The translations under genes and the position numbers were made by a program. This document shows positions 8,837-17,369 of a stretch of 64,000 bases of DNA, piece after piece. The DNA is from Candidatus Cloacimonadota bacterium (lineage in GTDB: Bacteria > Cloacimonadota > Cloacimonadia > Cloacimonadales > TCS61): positions 94,859 through 158,858 of the forward strand of contig JASUTE010000002.1 of the NCBI GenBank assembly GCA_030445745.1, given 5' to 3'. Below the pieces are notes generated by a model. It did not search any database. It had not been told where the DNA came from and was given only the letters and a program-made list of their open reading frames with translations. Within the stretch, counting starts at the first letter, position 1. Each line of letters opens with the position of its first letter.

Positions 8837-9697
8837 GTTATCTCTTATTAAGTAATCAATATCCTTTTCATATTCTTTATATGTATCTTCATAGATTTTC
8901 TGCAGGGCCTTCTTTTGAATTTGGCGTACTCTTTCCCGCGATAATCCCAGTTCATCACCTATTTGTGAAAAATTTTTGCTTTTTTCACCTTCTAAACCGA
9001 AATATTGTTTTATTATCCTAGCTTCTCGCGGAGCTAATTTTTTCAAAGAATCCTCAATACGTTTTTTTACCCTGTCACGGTAGTAGAGTGTTTTAGGATC
9101 ATCTGTAGTGGGATCGGCGATAAAGTTTTCTAATTTCACCTCATCTTGTTTATTGGAATAGGTAAAGTCGTCCAAAGAAACTGTATTAACAGTCTGTTTA
9201 TTCAGTTTTTCTATTATTTTTGGATCCAAATCGGTATATTCTGCAATTTCTTCTTCAGTAGCTTGTTTGCCTTTTTGTTTGAAAATATGATCTTTAGCAG
9301 CTTTAATTTTATTGGCTACATTTGCTTTGCCCAGAGGCATGCGAATTATCTTGGTTTTTTCTGCTAAGGCAAATAAAATACTCTGCCTTATCCACCAAAC
9401 AGCATAAGAAATGAGTTTGTTGTGTTTATCTGGCTCAAATTTATGGATTGCTTTAATTAAACCAACGTTACCTTCACTAATAAGTTCGGAAAGACTGAGC
9501 CCTCTATTTTGATACCGAGCAGCAATTTTTACCACGAATTTTAAATTATGTAAAACCAATTTTTCTTCAGCTTTTTTATCTCCTGCTTTAGCACGGCGAG
9601 CGAGTTTTTGCTCCTCTTCCCGTGAAAGAGGCTGAATATCTGCTATATCTTTTAAGTAACTTTGCAGAGCTTTATCTTGAAAAACATTTTCACTCAT
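8831..9697 (-). CDS. RNA polymerase sigma-70 family factor, compact primary type
   Basis: The 288-residue protein lacks region 1.1. It has region 1.2 (near DIQPLSREEEQKLARRAKAG), regions 2.1-2.4 including YAVWWIRQSIL and the -10-reading IIRMP segment, region 3, and region 4.2 ending SRERVRQIQKKAL. This compact form is usual for the main sigma factor in Bacteroidota-like bacteria but also fits a RpoS/RpoH-type alternative factor. TTG at 9703 is in frame; the ATG at 9697 has AAGGA 6 bases upstream and is preferred. An HspR-like repressor gene precedes it by 9 bases, suggesting one transcript. Confidence 0.9.
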   Translation of the reverse strand: MSENVFQDKALQSYLKDIADIQPLSREEEQKLARRAKAGDKKAEEKLVLHNLKFVVKIAARYQNRGLSLSELISEGNVGLIKAIHKFEPDKHNKLISYAVWWIRQSILFALAEKTKIIRMPLGKANVANKIKAAKDHIFKQKGKQATEEEIAEYTDLDPKIIEKLNKQTVNTVSLDDFTYSNKQDEVKLENFIADPTTDDPKTLYYRDRVKKRIEDSLKKLAPREARIIKQYFGLEGEKSKNFSQIGDELGLSRERVRQIQKKALQKIYEDTYKEYEKDIDYLIRDNL

Positions 9698-9706
9698 TTT
9701 CAATCC

Positions 9707-10000
9707 TTATGTATAAAATTCATTAATATGATCATAAACAAAATCAAGCAATTCATCTTCTGACATCTGCAATTTTTTGGCAAGAGCAAAAACTATTTTC
9801 ACGCCAGAAAGATTCATGCCAACTTCCTGAGTAAGTGTGATGATAAGTGCAATTTTGGTAATATCTTTCTTAGTAAAAATTCTGGTATTTTTTTTGGTGC
9901 GACGAATTTTAATCAATTTTTTTCGCTCATACATCCGAATCGTTTGATCGTGTATTCCCAATTTTTTGGCTACATCGCCAATTTGATATGTTTCTTCCAT
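9707..10000 (-). CDS. MerR-family regulator, HspR-like
   Basis: 97 residues with an N-terminal winged helix-turn-helix: YQIGDVAKKLGIHDQTIRMYERKKLI, then the RRTKKNTRIFTKKDI wing. The LTQEVGMNLSGVKIV stretch that follows is typical of HspR, the repressor of dnaK-type heat-shock operons in actinobacteria and others. There is no cysteine for metal or redox sensing. HspR normally sits beside dnaK/dnaJ; here it precedes a sigma-70 family gene instead. It may repress that operon, but no inverted HAIR-type operator was found nearby by eye. Confidence 0.8.
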   Translation of the reverse strand: MEETYQIGDVAKKLGIHDQTIRMYERKKLIKIRRTKKNTRIFTKKDITKIALIITLTQEVGMNLSGVKIVFALAKKLQMSEDELLDFVYDHINEFYT

Positions 10001-10009
10001 AGAATTTCC

Positions 10010-10993
10010 TTACAACCCAGGAAGCACTTGTCTTGGATCTATAGCTTTTCCCTGAACGCGGTATTCAAAATGCAAATGAGGGCCATCTGTCGAGCCCGTA
10101 TTACCCAAAGTAGCTATTGGTTGTCCTTGCTTAACTATTTCTCCTAAACGCACCAGGTTTGTCTCGTTGTGTGCATACACTGTCATAACATAGTCATCGT
10201 GTTCCAAAATAACCACATTGCCATAACCTCGCTGCGAGCCTACGTAAACCACTTTTCCATCAGCTACGGCACAAATAGGTTCGCCCACATCTGCTGCAAT
10301 ATCAATTCCCTTGTGGTGACTTCCATTGCGTGTACCAAACTCAGAAGTTACTGTTCCTTCTATAGGAGCTATTAAACCAGGAGATGATCTATTTCGGGTA
10401 GTTTTAATTTTATTGAATTTAGGCTTGCTAATACTGGTAAATTCTTGTTCCTCTAGTTTTTGAGAAGGATCTTGCTTATTAGGAGTTTCTTTGGTAGTGT
10501 ATTTTTTTGTGTTGCTGTTTGATTGAGGCGAGCTCGTTGCTGATACTGCATTTGAAGTTTTGATATCTGGCGCTAAATATAGCTTTTGTCCCGGTGTTAG
10601 CTCCAGGCTAGATAAATTATTGTAATCAATAAGCTCGATTATACCCACATCGTACATCTTGGCAATTCGTCCTATTGTTTCACCGGCTTGAACTTGATGC
10701 ATCTTGTTCTCTGGAATGCTACGAGGAGTTATATAATCCCTTTTTATTTCCGGTTTTGGATATAGATAAATTTTCTGTCCAACAAATACTCTACGCGATT
10801 TCATATTGTTATAAACCATTAATTTTTGGGAAGAGATATCGTGCATTTTGCTAATATCTTGCAAGGTTTCACCTTCTGCAACTATGTGATAATTCTGGGA
10901 GGGAGTAACATAGCGAGGACGACTGGATATAGCGCAAACATTCCCTAAGAGCACGATAAATAATAAAGCAACGGTATAAAATTTATACATCAT
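10010..10993 (-). CDS. LysM-LysM-M23 peptidoglycan hydrolase (NlpD-like)
   Basis: The order is signal peptide (first ~21 residues), two LysM repeats (about 35-80 and 98-142; each begins HxVxxGETxxxIAKMYD or similar), a Gln/Thr/Lys-rich linker, then a LytM/M23 domain. The zinc-ligand motifs are intact: HHKGIDIA and GPHLHFEYR. It should therefore be an active endopeptidase of peptide cross-links, or an activator of amidases like NlpD/EnvC. The acylphosphatase stop overlaps its start by one base. It is one of three M23 proteins in this window. Confidence 0.92.
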   Translation of the reverse strand: MMYKFYTVALLFIVLLGNVCAISSRPRYVTPSQNYHIVAEGETLQDISKMHDISSQKLMVYNNMKSRRVFVGQKIYLYPKPEIKRDYITPRSIPENKMHQVQAGETIGRIAKMYDVGIIELIDYNNLSSLELTPGQKLYLAPDIKTSNAVSATSSPQSNSNTKKYTTKETPNKQDPSQKLEEQEFTSISKPKFNKIKTTRNRSSPGLIAPIEGTVTSEFGTRNGSHHKGIDIAADVGEPICAVADGKVVYVGSQRGYGNVVILEHDDYVMTVYAHNETNLVRLGEIVKQGQPIATLGNTGSTDGPHLHFEYRVQGKAIDPRQVLPGL

Positions 10994-11268
10994 TAATATT
11001 TGATGTTAAAGCCTGTAAACTCTTCAACATTTTCCATATTTTTAATCTGTATGTTTGTAACCCTGGCAAAAGAAGGACCAGAGTGCACTTGCTGCATAAA
11101 CTCATCAAAAGTTTCCTTATCATTGCAACCAGCGATAATGAGAACATCGCCATTTGGCAAGTTTTTCACATAGCCTTTTATTCCATAATTATTGGCAAGG
11201 CGGTAGATATAGTAACGAAAACCTACGCCTTGTACACGACCAGAAAGATTTATTTCATAGTACTTCAT
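10993..11268 (-). CDS. acyP: acylphosphatase
   Basis: A small enzyme that hydrolyses acyl phosphates. GRVQGVGFRYY holds the phosphate loop and catalytic arginine, and GYVKNLPNGDV holds the catalytic asparagine. The ATG at 11268 (91 residues) starts at the usual MKYYEI and has GGTGAT upstream. An ATG at 11280 would add four residues. Its 3' end touches the LysM-M23 gene. Confidence 0.95.
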   Translation of the reverse strand: MKYYEINLSGRVQGVGFRYYIYRLANNYGIKGYVKNLPNGDVLIIAGCNDKETFDEFMQQVHSGPSFARVTNIQIKNMENVEEFTGFNIKY

Positions 11269-11373
11269 ATTTATCACCATAAACCATAAGAAGTGTTGAG
11301 TGAGTTATTGTCAAATTTTAATTTTCTTGACAGCGAGATTAACTTGGAGGTGATAAAGATAGAGGTGAAAAAA

Positions 11374-11985
11374 GTGAAAAAATATTTTGTTGATTTTGTA
11401 AAAGAAAATTTTCCCCAGCGGCAAGGTGAAATTGTGGAAAGATTCGAAAAATATTTATCTTTATTACGTGAGCAAAACAAAAAAGTCAATTTAGTTTCAC
11501 GTGAAACTAAAAAACGTGAATTTTGGACTTTACATTTTTTGGATTCTATTTTACCTGTCACCGACATGAATTTGCAACAGAAAAAAGTATTGGATTTTGG
11601 CACTGGCGGGGGTATGCCAGGTATTCCATTAAAACTTATCGAGCCCAAAATGAAGCTATATTTGCTAGATGCCAAACAAAAGAAGATGTTAGCTGTGCAA
11701 CAAATTATAAAAAAACTTGACCTGCAAGACTGTTTCACGATAGTTTCACGGCTAGAAGATTTAGGCAAAGATTATGATGAATTCTTCGATTACATCGTTT
11801 GTCGCTCTGTGCGGATAAAGCCCGTGTTTGCCAAAAATTTGTTAAGGATTTTGGCCAAAGATGGCGAAATTTATCTTTATAAAGGTAGGAAAATAGATGA
11901 TGGTTTTCAGTTCGGAAATCATAAATTAATTGATGTTTCTCGTCCAGAAATTGGAGTAAGAAATATTATAAAAATAAGAAGATAG
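11374..11985 (+). CDS. rsmG: 16S rRNA (guanine527-N7)-methyltransferase RsmG (GidB)
   Basis: Class I SAM methyltransferase with [14 protein letters not shown] for cofactor binding, preceded by the characteristic NKKVNLVS and LHFLDSI segments. The GTG at 11374 sits 5 bases after GAGGTGA and gives 203 residues, which aligns in length with E. coli RsmG. The open frame reaches back to GTG 11293, and GTG 11350 and 11365 are also possible. It leads the classic gidB-parA-parB arrangement, and its coding sequence contains a perfect parS palindrome. Confidence 0.92.
   Translation: MKKYFVDFVKENFPQRQGEIVERFEKYLSLLREQNKKVNLVSRETKKREFWTLHFLDSILPVTDMNLQQKKVLDFGTGGGMPGIPLKLIEPKMKLYLLDAKQKKMLAVQQIIKKLDLQDCFTIVSRLEDLGKDYDEFFDYIVCRSVRIKPVFAKNLLRILAKDGEIYLYKGRKIDDGFQFGNHKLIDVSRPEIGVRNIIKIRR
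11490..11511. promoter_or_regulatory. parS centromere site (ParB binding)
   Basis: The core AGTTTCACGTGAAACT is a perfect palindrome matching the bacterial parS consensus, with only the outermost bases changed. Symmetry extends to 22 bp. It lies within rsmG about 500 bp upstream of parA, the usual place for a chromosomal ParB loading site near the origin. The codons it imposes are tolerated in the VSRETKK segment of RsmG. Confidence 0.92.
11731..11750 (+). promoter_or_regulatory. two tandem parS half-site-like repeats
   Basis: TGTTTCACGA is followed directly by TAGTTTCACG. The shared GTTTCACG is the left arm of parS, repeated at a 10-bp spacing (one helical turn), about 220 bp after the full parS site. 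It could be a weak secondary ParB contact, or chance in coding DNA. Confidence 0.25.
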
Positions 11986-11993
11986 GGCTAATT

Positions 11994-12749
11994 ATGGGGA
12001 AAGTTATAACGATAGTAAACCAAAAAGGCGGTGTAGGCAAAACAACTACCGCTATAAATTTGGCAGTTGCTTTGGCAATATACGAAAAAAAGACGTTGCT
12101 TATCGATTTTGATCCGCAGGGGAATGCTTCCAGCGGTTTAGGAATTGAAAGAGGAGAACCCAATATTTACCACGCTATCATCGGTGATGCGAAGTTTACA
12201 GATATAGTTAGGCATAACGATTTTCTGGAAAACCTTTTCATAGCACCTTCTAACATGGATTTAAGTGGGGCTGAGATAGAACTGGTTAAGGAATACTCGC
12301 GGGAGTACAAACTAAAGGAAGTAATAGCTGACCATCAAGATAAATACGATTATATTATCATTGATTGTCCACCTTCATTAGGATTGCTTACCATAAATGC
12401 ACTTACAGCTGCTACCGATGTTCTTATTCCTATCCAATGTGAATACTACGCCTTAGAAGGTGTTACCCAGCTACTAACCACTATTAGGCTTATAAAAAAT
12501 GGGTTAAATAAGGAATTAAACATTCTGGGGGTTCTGCTCACCATGTACGATAAACGCTTGAACCTTTCCTTGCAAGTAGCAAAAGAAGTGCGTAGTTATT
12601 TCAAGGATGCGGTTTTTTCCACCTTAATTCATAGGAATGTGAAGTTAAGTGAGGCTCCCAGCTTTGAAAAATCCATATTTCATTACGATATTAAATCGAG
12701 GGGGTCGAAAGATTATTTAGATTTAGCAAAGGAAGTGATAGCATTATGA
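11994..12749 (+). CDS. parA: chromosome partitioning ATPase ParA (Soj)
   Basis: 251 residues. The deviant Walker A motif [14 protein letters not shown] lies near the N-terminus, followed by [16 protein letters not shown] (the A' motif) and [13 protein letters not shown] (Walker B). The length and the lack of an N-terminal helix-turn-helix mark it as a chromosomal ParA that binds DNA non-specifically and moves ParB-parS complexes. The stop overlaps the ATG of parB by 4 bases. Confidence 0.97.
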   Translation: MGKVITIVNQKGGVGKTTTAINLAVALAIYEKKTLLIDFDPQGNASSGLGIERGEPNIYHAIIGDAKFTDIVRHNDFLENLFIAPSNMDLSGAEIELVKEYSREYKLKEVIADHQDKYDYIIIDCPPSLGLLTINALTAATDVLIPIQCEYYALEGVTQLLTTIRLIKNGLNKELNILGVLLTMYDKRLNLSLQVAKEVRSYFKDAVFSTLIHRNVKLSEAPSFEKSIFHYDIKSRGSKDYLDLAKEVIAL

Positions 12750-13609
12750 CAAGATTAGGAAGAGGCTTAGACGCATTGCTACAGTCATTACCCGAAACTA
12801 CCGATAAAGCAACCGGAATAACCACGGTAGGTGTGGAACACATAGTTCCTAATCGCTACCAACCCAGAAAAGTTTTCGATGAAGATAAATTGCGCGAGCT
12901 AGCGGAATCTATCCAGCAAAATGGATTAATACAACCTGTGATAGTAACTAAACGAGATGATACAGATAAATATGAATTGGTAGCTGGCGAAAGAAGATTG
13001 CAAGCAGCAAAATTAGCTGGATTAGATAAGATTCCGGTAATTATTAGAAGTATTAGCAAAAGAGAGCAGCTGCAACTTGCGATAATCGAAAATGTACAAC
13101 GGGAAGACCTGAATCCTATAGAGGAAGCGATGGCCTATCAGCAATTGGTGAATGATTTTGGTTTTACTCATGCTAAAATTGCTGAATTAGTTGGCAAAGA
13201 CAGAGCAACGATAACCAATTTTTTACGTCTGCTGAAACTGCAAAAAGTTGTGCAACAACTTATGCTGGCTGAAAAGCTTTCACCTGGGCATGCGCGAGCT
13301 ATTTTGCAAGTGAAAGCAGAATTGCAGGAAGAGTTTGCTAATTACATTGTGGATAATAAACTTTCAGTTCGTAAAGCGGAAGCAAAGGCAAAAAAAATAA
13401 AAAAAACAGGAGCTGTGCAAACACCGCTAACCTTGAATAGTGAATCAGAGGAAAAGCATTTGAATGCAGAAAAAGAGAGTATGTTGGAACGTATGTTTAA
13501 CGTGAAAGTGAAAATATCTGATAGTGCCAAAAAGGGCAAGATAAGCTTTTACTATAATTCCGAAAATGAACTGGATCGATTGCTAAAATCATTTGAGAAA
13601 AGATGGTAA
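12746..13609 (+). CDS. parB: chromosome partitioning protein ParB (Spo0J)
   Basis: 287 residues. The short N-terminal segment ([11 protein letters not shown]) contacts ParA. The CTP-binding ParB/Srx domain has [12 protein letters not shown] and [14 protein letters not shown]. The central helix-turn-helix (about residues 145-170) reads parS. After a basic linker, the C-terminal dimerisation domain ends [16 protein letters not shown]. It overlaps parA by 4 bases and the next M23 gene by 7. Its likely target sites are the parS palindrome in rsmG and the near-match at 16818. Confidence 0.97.
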   Translation: MTRLGRGLDALLQSLPETTDKATGITTVGVEHIVPNRYQPRKVFDEDKLRELAESIQQNGLIQPVIVTKRDDTDKYELVAGERRLQAAKLAGLDKIPVIIRSISKREQLQLAIIENVQREDLNPIEEAMAYQQLVNDFGFTHAKIAELVGKDRATITNFLRLLKLQKVVQQLMLAEKLSPGHARAILQVKAELQEEFANYIVDNKLSVRKAEAKAKKIKKTGAVQTPLTLNSESEEKHLNAEKESMLERMFNVKVKISDSAKKGKISFYYNSENELDRLLKSFEKRW

Positions 13610-14283
13610 AAAAATATCTAAGCTGGATTCTCATAATTATTTTTGCCTGCATCTCAATTTGGCAAGCAGTAATTATTTCTCAAAAAAATGAGATTATTGA
13701 ACAACAAACTCAAGATATTGCCGCTTCTTTCCAATATATTAAGCAGCTAACAAATCGCATTGAGACAGAGGATAAAGAAAAAGACAATGCGAAAGATCTG
13801 CGGAAAATACTGCAAAATTATCTCGCTGACCAACAAGAAAATAAGGATATAGAAGAACCTAAGGTGACGGCAGCAGAGCTGCAAATAGAGCTGCAGAGAT
13901 ATCGCAGAAAGCGAAGTTTAATACCAGATATGGTTCCCCTTGAAGGAGAGTACGCAATAAGTCAAAAATTCAGTAGCAAACATCCAGCTTGGGATTTTGC
14001 CGCTCCAATAGGTACAACCGTGAAAGCAGCTGCTTCAGGAGTAGTTAGCAATGTTTACGAAGATAAATATTTTGGCAAAACTGTTGAGCTAAAGCACTTG
14101 AACGGTTTTGTTAGCCGTTATGCTCATCTGGCCAAAATTCTAGTTGTTCCGAAAAGATTCGTGGAGAAGGGTGAAACAATAGCATTAGTAGGAAATACCG
14201 GGAACAGTTCTGCTCCGCATTTACATTTCCAAATAATACACGAAGGTGTTTCGGTGGATCCTGATAGTCTCTTGATAAGGTAA
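13603..14283 (+). CDS. membrane-anchored M23 family peptidase
   Basis: 226 residues: one N-terminal membrane helix (about 5-27), a coiled-coil region (about 28-90), then an M23 domain. Zinc-site motifs are KHPAWDFA (His and Asp kept, though the usual G in HxGxD is Trp here) and APHLHFQI. It is probably a periplasmic peptidoglycan endopeptidase or an EnvC-like activator. Its start overlaps the parB stop and its end lies 5 bases before atpZ, so it links the par and atp clusters in one transcription unit. Confidence 0.88.
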   Translation: MVKKYLSWILIIIFACISIWQAVIISQKNEIIEQQTQDIAASFQYIKQLTNRIETEDKEKDNAKDLRKILQNYLADQQENKDIEEPKVTAAELQIELQRYRRKRSLIPDMVPLEGEYAISQKFSSKHPAWDFAAPIGTTVKAAASGVVSNVYEDKYFGKTVELKHLNGFVSRYAHLAKILVVPKRFVEKGETIALVGNTGNSSAPHLHFQIIHEGVSVDPDSLLIR

Positions 14284-14288
14284 AAAAT

Positions 14289-14522
14289 ATGTGGAAAAAA
14301 ATGCGTGAGTACGATAGGGAAATTCTGAAATATATCGGGTTGATTTCGCAACTGGGGCTTTTAATGGTTTCCTCAATCCTGATTTTTTTCTTCTTAGGAC
14401 TTTTTTTAGATAAACTCATCCACACGAGACCTCTGTTAACGATAATATTTATAGCTCTTGGAGTCTTCACAGGAGGCTTTACAGTATATAAAACTTTGAT
14501 GAAATTCTATGAAAAAGAATAA
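14289..14522 (+). CDS. atpZ: AtpZ-like F-ATPase accessory membrane protein
   Basis: 77 residues with two membrane helices. The LGLFLDKLI turn and a GxxxGGxxxYK second helix are typical of the AtpZ family. It is the first gene of the atp operon and overlaps the AtpI-like gene by 14 bases. AtpZ and AtpI are non-essential in most species and are linked to c-ring assembly and cation supply. Confidence 0.8.
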   Translation: MWKKMREYDREILKYIGLISQLGLLMVSSILIFFFLGLFLDKLIHTRPLLTIIFIALGVFTGGFTVYKTLMKFYEKE

Positions 14523-14886
14523 ATTAGTGAATCGGATTCTTTTTATAATTTTCTTGACAAACATACCAGCAATTTTGTCGTTGTTGATGTTTTTTAAAGA
14601 AGGAATTAGTTGGATACTTGGTTCTTTAATAAGCGCAGCAAATTTTTGGTGGATGAGTCAGCAGACATATAAGCAATTTGGTCTACTGCAGGCACAGGCA
14701 AAAGCAAAAAGCCTTAAGTCTTTTTACATTAGGTACTTAGCTCTAATCGTCTGTGCGCTTGCGGTAGCTTATTTTGTTAAACCTAACCTAATAATTTTTG
14801 GGGTTAGTTTGCTTTCAGCTCAAATAGCTATCTACCTTAATGCTGCCTATGAAACGATAAAAAAGAACAAATATTTTAAAGGATAG
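14509..14886 (+). CDS. atpI: AtpI-like F-ATPase assembly protein (subunit I)
   Basis: 125 residues with four predicted membrane helices, the size and position of AtpI, immediately before atpB. The sequence itself is weakly conserved, as is usual for this family. AtpI is proposed to help c-ring assembly, which is of note here because the ring has an unusual c subunit. The gene ends 2 bases before the ATG of atpB. Confidence 0.7.
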   Translation: MKKNKLVNRILFIIFLTNIPAILSLLMFFKEGISWILGSLISAANFWWMSQQTYKQFGLLQAQAKAKSLKSFYIRYLALIVCALAVAYFVKPNLIIFGVSLLSAQIAIYLNAAYETIKKNKYFKG

Positions 14887-14888
14887 GT

Positions 14889-15800
14889 ATGGCTCAAAAG
14901 AAAGGAAGTCTGCTAAGATATTTATTTCTGTTTTTGGTTATCGAAGTTGTGCTAATAGTTTTATCGAGCGGCCTTAATAAGCAGCTTCAAGTAGGTTACG
15001 ACGACACAGGTAAATTTGTTTTCCAGAATGTGGAAAAAGAGTATGACCTACAGGATAAGATCCAGGAAGAATTTCAGCCAGATGAATATGCCAAGCAAAA
15101 TGGTATTTCACCTAAATTTTACGGTAGCTCTGCTCTATACGATTTTTTTGCTAAAATTTTTGGAAAAGCAAATGCTATCAGCGCGTTTAATTTAATTAGA
15201 ATGCTAATTATAGTTGACTTAGTGTTGCTTTTGGTAGCCTTTCTTATAAAAAAACAATTGTTTGAAAAACCATCAAAGCCTCAAATTATCTTCGAAATGA
15301 TCTATACTACTTTCGAGGATTTTGTTAAAGATACATTAGGTAAAGAAAAGCTACATTTCACACCCTATATCGTTACTCTGTTTATTTTCATTTGGACATG
15401 CAATATGATTGGTTTAGTGCCAATTCCTGGATTCATGGAACCCACCCGCAACCTGAATGTACCCTTAGGCCTGGGAATTATGGCTGTAGCAGTAGTTCAT
15501 TACATGTCGATTAAAACCAAGGGTCTGGGAAAATATCTAAAAGATTTTACCCAGCCTTTGCCACCAATGACACCGATAAATATTGTAGGAGAGTTTTCTA
15601 AAGTTATCTCCATTTCTTTTCGTTTATTTGGAAATATTTTAGGTGGTGCCATCATTGTTTTGGTGGTATCTTCTCTGGTTAAGTTTATAATATTGCCTGT
15701 TGGACTAAACCTATTCTTTGGCATATTTGTAGGAACAATACAGGCTTTTGTTTTCACTATGTTGGCTCTTACCTATATTGGTGTAGAGATAGCGGAGTAA
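14889..15800 (+). CDS. atpB: F1Fo ATP synthase subunit a
   Basis: 303 residues. A signal-like first helix is followed by a ~75-residue polar insertion before the usual membrane part. The helix with the essential arginine reads SISFRLFGNILGG, and the last helix is FVGTIQAFVFTMLALTYIGVE, both hallmarks of subunit a. It provides the ion half-channels facing the c ring. AGGATAGG precedes the ATG. The long N-terminal polar segment is larger than in E. coli (271 residues) and resembles that of other FCB-group proteins. Confidence 0.95.
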   Translation: MAQKKGSLLRYLFLFLVIEVVLIVLSSGLNKQLQVGYDDTGKFVFQNVEKEYDLQDKIQEEFQPDEYAKQNGISPKFYGSSALYDFFAKIFGKANAISAFNLIRMLIIVDLVLLLVAFLIKKQLFEKPSKPQIIFEMIYTTFEDFVKDTLGKEKLHFTPYIVTLFIFIWTCNMIGLVPIPGFMEPTRNLNVPLGLGIMAVAVVHYMSIKTKGLGKYLKDFTQPLPPMTPINIVGEFSKVISISFRLFGNILGGAIIVLVVSSLVKFIILPVGLNLFFGIFVGTIQAFVFTMLALTYIGVEIAE

Positions 15801-15806
15801 AAAATT

Positions 15807-16556
15807 ATGATTTCAGAATCAATTTTGCAGATTACGGCTTATTTAGGAGCAGGAATCGGAGTAGGAGTTGCTTCGGTTAGTGCTGGTATAGGAGAAGGTT
15901 ACACGGCTGGAAATGCCGCACATTCGTTAATGCGACAACCTAAAGCTCATGACACACTTATCAACTCTATGCTGGTTAGCCAAGCTGTTACTGAAACCGG
16001 AGCGATCTTTTCTCTGGTTGTGGCCTTACTTCTTATTTTTGGTGGATTTACCGATCCAGCAGGCGGATGGTTCAAAGCAGCGTCTCTGCTAGCTGCGGGC
16101 ATCGCTGTTGGCTTAGGTTCATTAGGCCCTGGTTTTGGTTCTGGTTACGCTGGCGGACAGGCTAGTAAATCTTTGGCCAGAATGCCAAAACACAGCAATG
16201 AAATTACTGGAAATATGCTCATTGGTCAGGCTTTAGCACAAACAGATGCCATTTTTGCTCTGGTAGTTTCCCTTTTGCTGCTCTATTCCACTCCAAATCA
16301 GCCAGAAAATGCAGCTCTAGGAACTATAATTTTGAAATCAGTCGCCTTTATCGGTGCTGGTCTTGCAGTAGGGTTAGGAACGATTGGCCCAGGGGCAGGG
16401 ATTGGTTTTGTTGCCGGCCAGGCAAATGGTATGATAGGAAGGTTTCCCAAGGAACGTTCAGCAATTATGAGAAACATGTTCTTGGGGGCAGCGGTTTCCG
16501 AATCAACCGCTATTTATGCTTTAGTAATAGCGTTTTTATTGATTTTTGCAATATAA
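15807..16556 (+). CDS. triplicated (six-helix) F-type ATP synthase c subunit
   Basis: A single open frame of 249 residues contains three c-subunit hairpins in tandem (about residues 8-79, 88-161 and 172-249). Hairpin 1 has Glu30 in its first helix (GIGEGYTAG) and Glu63 in its second (VTETGAIF). Hairpin 2 has Ser112 and Gln145 at those positions, with an Asp at 147. Hairpin 3 has Ile199 and Glu232 in a SESTAIY motif. So the main ion-binding carboxylate is kept in two of three hairpins. Each hairpin keeps the tight GxGxGxG first helix. Ordinary F-type c subunits have one hairpin; fused forms are known from V/A-type enzymes, from some methanogens and, as a duplicated form, in Acetobacterium. A normal single-hairpin c gene follows. 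Confidence 0.9.
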   Translation: MISESILQITAYLGAGIGVGVASVSAGIGEGYTAGNAAHSLMRQPKAHDTLINSMLVSQAVTETGAIFSLVVALLLIFGGFTDPAGGWFKAASLLAAGIAVGLGSLGPGFGSGYAGGQASKSLARMPKHSNEITGNMLIGQALAQTDAIFALVVSLLLLYSTPNQPENAALGTIILKSVAFIGAGLAVGLGTIGPGAGIGFVAGQANGMIGRFPKERSAIMRNMFLGAAVSESTAIYALVIAFLLIFAI

Positions 16557-16571
16557 TTAATGGAGGATATT

Positions 16572-16808
16572 ATGGAACAAATTGCACGCGCAGCAGCTTT
16601 ATTAGGAGCTGGTATTTGTATGGGAATGGGAGCATTAGGCCCAGGTTTAGGTGAAGGATTTGTAGCTGGTAAGGCTTGTGAAGGTCTAGCCAGGAGTCCC
16701 GAAAATGCAAGCTTGATTACCAGGACTATGCTGGTGGGTCAAGCAGTGTCTGAATCAACTGGTATTTATTCGCTGGTTATCGCTCTCTTACTTATTTTCT
16801 CTACTTAA
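16572..16808 (+). CDS. atpE: ATP synthase subunit c, single hairpin, Na+-type site
   Basis: 78 residues from the ATG at 16572, which has GGAGG at the right spacing; the ATG at 16560 lies too close to any such site. Two helices. The second carries [13 protein letters not shown] with Glu61, Ser62, Thr63 and Tyr66, the same ligand set as the Na+-binding c ring of Ilyobacter. In the first helix Glu28 ([13 protein letters not shown]) stands where Ilyobacter has Gln32. This two-carboxylate arrangement is known from Fusobacterium. It probably builds a mixed ring with the six-helix subunit encoded just upstream. Confidence 0.92.
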   Translation: MEQIARAAALLGAGICMGMGALGPGLGEGFVAGKACEGLARSPENASLITRTMLVGQAVSESTGIYSLVIALLLIFST

Positions 16809-16817
16809 GTATAGATA

Positions 16818-16833
16818 TGTTCCACGTTGAACA
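16818..16833. promoter_or_regulatory. parS-like site
   Basis: TGTTCCACGTTGAACA differs by one base from the palindromic parS variant TGTTCCACGTGGAACA. It lies in the 72-base gap between atpE and atpF, one of the few non-coding gaps of the operon and about 5.3 kb from the perfect parS in rsmG. A second ParB site at this distance would be normal for a chromosomal parS cluster. Confidence 0.6.
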
Positions 16834-16880
16834 TTTGGAACTACGAGCACGAAATGTTTTAGTAAATTATTGGAGATTTT

Positions 16881-17369
16881 ATGATAAGTATTGATTATTC
16901 GCTCATCATAGTGATTCTTAACTTTGTTTTACTGCTTGTAATTCTGAATAAGCTCTTGTATAATCCTATTCAGAACTTTCTAAAAGAGCGGAAGCTAAAA
17001 ATAGAAAACGATATGAAACAGGCGGAAGAATCTCGAACACAAGCACAAAAATTGGAAAAAGAAAAAGAAAAAGAACTAAAAAAATCGGCTGAAGAGATAC
17101 GCAATATGAAAAATAAAGCTAAAAGAGAAGCAGAAGACGAGGCAGATGAGATTCTTCACAGAGCTAAAGAGCACGAAAAACAAGTATTACGCGAAACCGA
17201 AGAGCAACTTAAACAAGAAAAGCAGAAGGCAATTCAAGAGGTGGAAGAATACCTATCTGAACTGGTGTCTTCTCTTTCAGCCAAATTGATATCGGAAAAA
17301 TTGGATAAGAAAAAAGATGAGGAACTTCTAAAGAAAGTTCTTTCTGAAAGAGGAAGCAGTGAAGTATAA
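16881..17369 (+). CDS. atpF: ATP synthase subunit b
   Basis: 162 residues: one N-terminal membrane helix (about 5-25), then a long, highly charged coiled coil rich in Lys and Glu, typical of the peripheral stalk. The segment NKLLYNPIQNFLKERK after the helix is characteristic. TGGAG precedes the ATG. The stop lies inside the start of atpH (11-base overlap). Confidence 0.95.
   Translation: MISIDYSLIIVILNFVLLLVILNKLLYNPIQNFLKERKLKIENDMKQAEESRTQAQKLEKEKEKELKKSAEEIRNMKNKAKREAEDEADEILHRAKEHEKQVLRETEEQLKQEKQKAIQEVEEYLSELVSSLSAKLISEKLDKKKDEELLKKVLSERGSSEV

Noticed and set aside
11274..11768. 164-residue frame antisense to rsmG
   Set aside because: Serine/phenylalanine-rich shadow frame opposite a clear rsmG gene.
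15807..16556. triplicated c subunit as an assembly or frameshift artefact
   Set aside because: The three hairpins differ clearly from each other, the frame is continuous, and each keeps family motifs, so it does not look like a duplication error.
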